Of a stretch of DNA of 64,000 nt, positions 59,577 to 64,000 are shown one piece after another. The position numbers and the translations under genes were made by a program. This stretch comes from SM1-73 sp964588305 (GTDB lineage Bacteria; Zixibacteria; MSB-5A5; SM1-73): NCBI GenBank assembly GCA_964588305.1, contig CAZPOP010000006.1:67364-131363 (forward strand). The letters are read 5' to 3'. Position 1 is the first letter of the stretch; the number at the start of each line of letters is the position of its first letter. Under the pieces are notes generated by a model. It did no database searches and was not told where the DNA came from. It was given only the letters and a program-made list of their open reading frames with translations.

Positions 59577-61103
59577 TCAATCGAAGACGCCCTGCAAAAA
59601 CCATTTTCGGGATGAATTTTCAAGAAAGATAAGATATTGTTCGCCCTCAAAGAGCTCTATCTCAAAGTAACGCCTCTTGTAACCTTCAGACCACCATTCG
59701 CCCGAGATTTCCCAGGGTCCCGTCTGTCTTATCACCTCTCCATACCAAAAGTCAGCAATCACGAAGTTGATCAATCCATTTTCTACCCTGACCGTGGCTG
59801 GCTTAGGCGGGTTGTATAACCTCAACCCGGATGTGGAATTTTGAGAAAAATCAAAAGGCGAATTTGATAGATGGACACTTTTTTTCTTAGTATCTCTTTT
59901 GAGATTTCGTTTCGTTTCGGATGTATACGGAACCAATTGAAATTTGCCTTCGGGTTTGTGAGAAGAGGTAATCTGAGGAAGGAGAATATTTCCATTGCCC
60001 AGGATTCTTTTGAGCTGGATTATTTTCTGGCCCAGAAGATCGGGTTTCCTCTTTTGGTAGAAACCTAATTGTTCAGATGATAGGGGAGAGGATCTTTGAA
60101 TTTTTACCTGGATTTCTTTTACCGAGGCAGGGAGGACAACTTTCTCCAGTCGTAATCTGAGCATATTGATAAATGTTTTCAGCCTGTTGGTTTCCTGGGC
60201 TACTGATAGGTGAATTGGTATTTCGTTGTCATCTTCAGTTTTCAGAATTACCAAAATCTTTTCGCAGGCTAATTCCTTTTGGGCAAGACCATTCAATTGT
60301 CTTTTGAGGATGGAATTGACATAAAAGAGGATGCCGGTTTGGGTTTCAAGTGGAAATTCCAAATCTTTGATCCGGTTTTCTTTTTCATCAAGTTTTTTTA
60401 GTTTAAGTGGTTCATCATCCTGACCCCTTGTCAGTTTTAAGAGTCGAACTCCTTCTGAGCCGAATCTCTCCGCCACCTCTTGATCAGGTAAAATCGCAAA
60501 CTGTCCCAGCGTCTTTATGCCAAGCCGGTAAAATTTTTCATACAGGTCTTGACCAATCGGCAAGAGCTGGATGGATTGCAATTGGAGAAATTTTTTTTCC
60601 TTCCCTTCGGGCACGATGGTGTAAGAATAATTCTCACTTATTGAAGCCCCAACCAAAGAAGTGAACTTGTTGCCTGCCATCCCTACCCTGACCGGATAGC
60701 CCTGGAATCTTACAAACGAAATAAGTTCCTCAGTTAAATCCTTCTCTTGAGGATATGTTCTTTTTAATCCTGAAGCGTCCAGATAAGCGATTCCCGGGTT
60801 TGCTTCCTCGATGAACGGGCTGAGTCTCTGAAGTTTTCTCAAAAGTTCATCGAATTTGAGTTGTTCCTTTTTTGCGTCCTTGATCAAAACGCAAAGTTCC
60901 GGACAGACGTTCTTTGCCTGAACCACTGTCATCCCCAAAGACACTCCCTGGTCGGCTGCTCGAACGTTTGTATGTAAAACCTTTGACCTGTCGCTTGGAT
61001 TCTCAGCCAGAGTCACAGGTTCTTCATGCAACTCTGGCTGATCCCTCAATTGAACCACTAAGGGGAATTTAGGTATCAACATGCAGGCGGTTCGTTTATT
61101 CAT
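59577..61103 (-). CDS. imuB: ImuB, catalytically dead Y-family polymerase homologue
   Basis: 508 residues. Y-family palm/finger/little-finger layout in the first 350 residues, but metal ligands are lost: the N-terminal strand reads CMLIPKFPLVV without the DxD pattern, and the palm motif is YLDASGLKRTY instead of SxDE. The C-terminal 150 residues carry the ImuB-specific tail with GPWEISGEWWSEGYKRRYFEIEL (shortened here to ISGEWWSEGYKRRYFEIE), used to contact DnaE2, the clamp and ImuA. The start overlaps imuA by 8 bp. Hub protein of the mutasome. Confidence 0.93.
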   Translation of the reverse strand: MNKRTACMLIPKFPLVVQLRDQPELHEEPVTLAENPSDRSKVLHTNVRAADQGVSLGMTVVQAKNVCPELCVLIKDAKKEQLKFDELLRKLQRLSPFIEEANPGIAYLDASGLKRTYPQEKDLTEELISFVRFQGYPVRVGMAGNKFTSLVGASISENYSYTIVPEGKEKKFLQLQSIQLLPIGQDLYEKFYRLGIKTLGQFAILPDQEVAERFGSEGVRLLKLTRGQDDEPLKLKKLDEKENRIKDLEFPLETQTGILFYVNSILKRQLNGLAQKELACEKILVILKTEDDNEIPIHLSVAQETNRLKTFINMLRLRLEKVVLPASVKEIQVKIQRSSPLSSEQLGFYQKRKPDLLGQKIIQLKRILGNGNILLPQITSSHKPEGKFQLVPYTSETKRNLKRDTKKKSVHLSNSPFDFSQNSTSGLRLYNPPKPATVRVENGLINFVIADFWYGEVIRQTGPWEISGEWWSEGYKRRYFEIELFEGEQYLIFLENSSRKWFLQGVFD

Positions 61104-61746
61104 TTAAAACCAGCTCCACGCTTTGGTTTTCTTCTCCCAACAAACTTCTTTCTGTTTTGACCAACAGTTTTTGGTTCAGCTTTTCAACCTTTAAGCATAT
61201 TGCTAATTGATTTCTTTGAACTTTGGTTGAGTTCGGTTCCCTTAGGAAAATGCCGATTCCTCTGGTTTGTCTGACACTTCTTCTCAATCGCAAAAGAAGT
61301 GCTTTGGGAATCTGATCTTTGGTTGCGACCAGATCGAAAACGGCCACGCATATGCTTCCGCTTCTAAAAAGAATCTCAGCCGCTCTTAATCCCACCGGAA
61401 TGTTTGAGGGCCTTAAAACCAACAACTTTTTTAAATCAACACCGCTTCTTTGAGCAGAGGGCGGGTAGAATGTCTCTGAGAAGTCAAAATAAGCAATCAC
61501 CCTCTCTTGCTTATTAAAACCCGAGAGCATCTTAAAAAGCAGGGTAGTTTTCCCGGATGACTTTGAGCCAACGATCTCAATCAGGTGACCTCCTGGCAGT
61601 CCTCCCTTTAGGAGTCCATGATCAAGGAGGTGGATGCCGGTTGGCAGGGGGATATATTCATCCCATCTTGTGAAAACTTGAGGAAATCTGCATGCAACCT
61701 GTTCCCGTAAATGTTGAATGAGAGCTTTGTTGGTTACTAAAGACAA
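61096..61746 (-). CDS. imuA: ImuA, RecA-like accessory of the mutasome
   Basis: 216 residues. RecA-like fold with LPTGIHLLDHGLLKGGLPGG near 35-55 and Walker A GSKSSGKTTL (about 61-70); LRLRRSVRQTRGIGIFL is the following strand-helix. The Walker A differs from the degenerate loop of many ImuA proteins and looks ATP-competent. First gene of imuA-imuB-dnaE2; its promoter carries a LexA box. Confidence 0.88.
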   Translation of the reverse strand: MSLVTNKALIQHLREQVACRFPQVFTRWDEYIPLPTGIHLLDHGLLKGGLPGGHLIEIVGSKSSGKTTLLFKMLSGFNKQERVIAYFDFSETFYPPSAQRSGVDLKKLLVLRPSNIPVGLRAAEILFRSGSICVAVFDLVATKDQIPKALLLRLRRSVRQTRGIGIFLREPNSTKVQRNQLAICLKVEKLNQKLLVKTERSLLGEENQSVELVLNE

Positions 61747-61830
61747 AACGGTTCACCGCCAATCCGAAAAGGTTTTTATTCGCCCTGAAGCGACAAAATA
61801 AGGCCCTGCTTTACCTGAGCACTAGAATAC

Positions 61831-61844
61831 TGCACATATGTGCA
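61831..61844. promoter_or_regulatory. LexA box, Fibrobacter type
   Basis: TGCACATATGTGCA, a perfect 14-bp palindrome fitting the TGCNC-N4-GTGCA operator described for Fibrobacter succinogenes LexA. It covers the predicted transcription start of imuA, immediately after the -10, an arrangement that gives SOS repression. Confidence 0.75.
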
Positions 61845-61850
61845 CCTATC

Positions 61851-61880
61851 ATAATATACGGAAGAATCCAGAGGTGTCAA
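61851..61880 (-). promoter_or_regulatory. Promoter of imuA-imuB-dnaE2
   Basis: Minus strand: TTGACA (61880-61875), 18-nt spacer, TATTAT (61856-61851), or TATATT at 16 nt. The start would be near 61844, about 98 bp before imuA. Confidence 0.7.
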
Positions 61881-62081
61881 CAGTATTTTTTAGATTTTAT
61901 GAGCCTTTGAAACTGTTTGACAAATCACGACTTAATTATTTTATTTCCCTTGTAGACCAAGATGGCCGGACCAAAAGACAGTGGTTCTAGAGCAGAGTAA
62001 TATTCTAACACTTTAGTTCATCTGATGACCCTAAGCTATTGGCAGTCTTTTCATTGCCACAACCCCCATCTGAGATAGCAA

Positions 62082-62960
62082 ATGAAGGTAACTCCTCTGG
62101 CATTTGACTCCCTGGGCGTCCGGTCCATGGCAACCTTTGTGGAAACAGACCTGAGAATAATGATTGACCCCGGTCTGGATTTGGCTCCTCTGAGATATGG
62201 ATTGCCTTCTTCGAAGATGGAGCGCAACCGGGCTAAGGAGCTCTCAGCCAAGATCAACGAGTACGCCAGAGAAACAGATGTGTTTATCATCACCCACTAT
62301 CACCATGACCATTATTTCCCGGAAGCAGGCTTTTACCAGGGCAAAATTCTATTATTGAAACACCCACAAAGAGACATAAACTATAACCAAAGGAAACGGG
62401 CTAAGTTATTCCTGAACTCCTCCAGGAACAAAGCGAAGAGGATAGAGTATGCCGACGGCAGAGAATTCGCTCTGTCGGGCACCAAAATCAAATTCTCTCC
62501 TCCCGTTCCTCACGGAGAGGCTCTCTCCAAATCGGGCTTTGTGGTGATGTGCTCCATTTCCTATGGGGAAAAGAGATTTATCTTTGCATCTGACGTTCAG
62601 GGGCCGCAAGTTGCTGAGACTGTTACCTGGATAGTAGAGGAGAATCTGGATACGCTAATACTCTCAGGCTATCCCACCTATCTGCCCCACGTAACCAATC
62701 CCAGGACCTTTGAAGAATGCAACCACAACCTAATCGAGATTCTGGCCCGAGCCAACACACAAACCGTAATACTTGACCATCATCTTACTAGAGATGTTGA
62801 CTACGAACGAAAGGTCAGACCCATTCTGAAAAAGGCTCAGTCAATGGGCAGGACTATCACGACTGCTGCTGAATACCTGGGAATGAAGCCTGATCTGCTG
62901 GAGGCAAAGAGAAAACAGATTCACCAGGCAGAAACAAAAAAACTTACGATGGAAAGTTGA
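62082..62960 (+). CDS. UPF0282-type metallo-beta-lactamase-fold protein
   Basis: 292 residues. The zinc signature is THYHHDHY (about 70-77, HxHxDH), followed by VPHGEA (His about 147), FIFASDVQGP (Asp about 170) and LDHHLTRD (His about 233). The layout, including SLGVRSMAT and ILSGYPTYLP, fits UPF0282, a family best known from archaea. Reaction unknown; hydrolase on phosphoester or similar is expected. TTGACA at 61917 is a possible -35. It is 13 bp upstream of the DUF72 gene, so they form one unit. Confidence 0.8.
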   Translation: MKVTPLAFDSLGVRSMATFVETDLRIMIDPGLDLAPLRYGLPSSKMERNRAKELSAKINEYARETDVFIITHYHHDHYFPEAGFYQGKILLLKHPQRDINYNQRKRAKLFLNSSRNKAKRIEYADGREFALSGTKIKFSPPVPHGEALSKSGFVVMCSISYGEKRFIFASDVQGPQVAETVTWIVEENLDTLILSGYPTYLPHVTNPRTFEECNHNLIEILARANTQTVILDHHLTRDVDYERKVRPILKKAQSMGRTITTAAEYLGMKPDLLEAKRKQIHQAETKKLTMES

Positions 62961-62973
62961 GGACAGGAGAGTC

Positions 62974-63723
62974 ATGGGGTCAAAGAGAAAATTCCACATA
63001 GGTTGTTCCGGCTGGAGTTACCAGGCCTGGACCGGAAAGTTCTATCCTCCCGATCTAAAGCCGCGCGAGTGGCTGGCTTATTATGCCCAGCATTTCGACA
63101 CAGTGGAAGTGAACATGTCCTTCTACAGATTCCCTTTCAAAAACATGCTCAAGGGCTGGTACAACAGGACTCCCAAGGATTTCCTTTTTACCTTGAAGGC
63201 CAACAGAATGATCACCCATGTCAAGAAACTGAAGGGAACGGAGAAGCTGCTTGATTCTTTCTATTCCTTAGCTGACGTGCTCGAAGAGAAGCTGGCATGT
63301 ATTCTATTCCAGATGCCGCCTTCCTTGAGAAAGGATAAACATATCAAAACTCTTGAGAAATTTCTTAGAACCCTCTCTGCCGAGCATACCAATGTGATAG
63401 AGTTCAGACACAAAAGCTGGTTTTGCCAAGAGGTATACGATCTGCTCTCCGATCACCATGCGATTCTTTGCATCCTTTCGGCGCCCGATCTACCTTCCGA
63501 TCAGGTGGTAACTGGCGGATCCGCCTACGTCAGGTTTCATGGGGCTGATTCCTGGTATGACTATCATTACCGCCAGGACGAGTTAAGGAAATGGGCAAGA
63601 GAAATCAAGAAACTCAAAGCCGATACTTTTGCCTACTTCAACAATGATGTGAATGCTTATGCTCCTGCCAATGCTCTGGAGCTTGAAAGGATGCTTACAG
63701 ATTCCAGACAGCGCGAAAGGTGA
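62974..63723 (+). CDS. DUF72 family protein
   Basis: 249 residues, the usual length. GCSGWSYQAWTGKFYPP at the N-terminus, YYAQHFDTVEVNMSFYR (about 40), LFQMPPSLRKD, IEFRHKSW, YVRFHGAD and FAYFNNDVNAYAPANA at the C-terminus are the complete DUF72 set. A TIM-barrel of unknown activity, paralogous to the gene at 48322 but compact. ACAGGAG lies 6 nt before the ATG. Confidence 0.9.
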   Translation: MGSKRKFHIGCSGWSYQAWTGKFYPPDLKPREWLAYYAQHFDTVEVNMSFYRFPFKNMLKGWYNRTPKDFLFTLKANRMITHVKKLKGTEKLLDSFYSLADVLEEKLACILFQMPPSLRKDKHIKTLEKFLRTLSAEHTNVIEFRHKSWFCQEVYDLLSDHHAILCILSAPDLPSDQVVTGGSAYVRFHGADSWYDYHYRQDELRKWAREIKKLKADTFAYFNNDVNAYAPANALELERMLTDSRQRER

Positions 63724-63918
63724 AATAAACTCCAGTGTGAATCCCAGTAGAGTTGAAAAATCTGAATAAGTCCTCCTGCGGTCTAGAGGAAGAAAAAACC
63801 TGGGGGATTCCAATTCCCATGTTGACTGAGTGGAGGTGATTAGGTACAGTAAGATGGTCAAACTGCAAACCTAAAAGCCAATGGAAGAGGCGACCCCTCT
63901 TGAGGAAAGGATAGAGCA

Positions 63919-64000
63919 ATGAAAAACACGCTCCCCGCGGATTTCGTTCTGTTCCAAAACCACCCCAATCCTTTCAATCCCACCACCAACATAGAATTCC
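63919..64000 (+). CDS. Start of an ORF that consists only of a sorting domain, cut by the window edge
   Basis: ATG 63919 has AGGAAAGG about 8 nt upstream and an in-frame TGA just before it. Residues 12-22 read FQNHPNPFNPT, the beginning of the type IX-like C-terminal sorting domain, placed at the N-terminus with no signal peptide or passenger. Either a gene remnant or a fragment brought by recombination between sorting domains; the downstream sequence is outside the window. Confidence 0.5.
   Translation, partial: MKNTLPADFVLFQNHPNPFNPTTNIEF

Overview
The window comes from an uncultured bacterium of the FCB group, most plausibly candidate phylum Zixibacteria or a close relative. The evidence is C-terminal secretion/sorting domains with the NYPNPFNP motif in several exported proteins, a subtilisin carrying a dockerin-type C-terminus, YPNPFNP-linked LVIVD and beta-helix proteins, a Fibrobacter-type LexA box, and an archaeal-style HerA-NurA-Mre11-Rad50 cluster. 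This assignment is inference; no rRNA is present. A run of exactly 100 Ns (7941-8040) marks a scaffold join.

Layout. 1-8 kb: a 3'-truncated DUF2723 membrane protein, a small membrane protein, a candidate structured RNA, a TPR protein, a secreted protein of unknown function and a beta-helix protein cut by the gap. 8-14 kb: PpiD-like foldase, a leaderless M23 peptidase, RlmH and a CoA-binding protein. 14-16.8 kb: a tyrosine phenol-lyase-like PLP enzyme, a five-copy 115-bp repeat array and a PfpI-family protein. 16.9-19 kb: an AT-rich accessory operon of a PD-(D/E)XK-like nuclease plus two paralogous small proteins. 19-27 kb: epimerase, UvrD/PcrA helicase, a B12-type radical SAM protein, an LVIVD-repeat surface protein, and a promoter-hairpin-terminator unit that looks like a small RNA. 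27-38.5 kb: lipoprotein, UbiE/MenG, NurA-HerA-Mre11-Rad50, a staphylococcal-nuclease-like protein between two composite repeat arrays, and an NtrC-type regulator. 39-47 kb: subtilisin, pilMNOPQ and two tRNAs. 47-51.6 kb: AlkD, DUF72, a methyltransferase and an HSL-family esterase. 52-56.4 kb: a four-gene accessory operon (ThsB-like TIR, class III nucleotide cyclase, TIR fused to an FGE/C-type-lectin domain, radical SAM) that looks like an undescribed signalling-based defence system. 56.4-64 kb: the imuA-imuB-dnaE2 mutagenesis cassette under a LexA box, UPF0282, a second DUF72 gene and a stray sorting-domain ORF at the edge.

Repeats. Intergenic DNA is full of REP-like elements: a GTAG or GGAG head followed by a 7-10 bp inverted repeat with a TT/TC-type loop. 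At least nine different stem sequences share this head-and-loop plan. They occur singly, in inverted pairs, in a 115-bp tandem array and in composite A-B-C arrays. They reach into gene ends and appear to supply the stop codon of mre11. No RAYT transposase is encoded here, so a trans-acting enzyme elsewhere in the genome is predicted.
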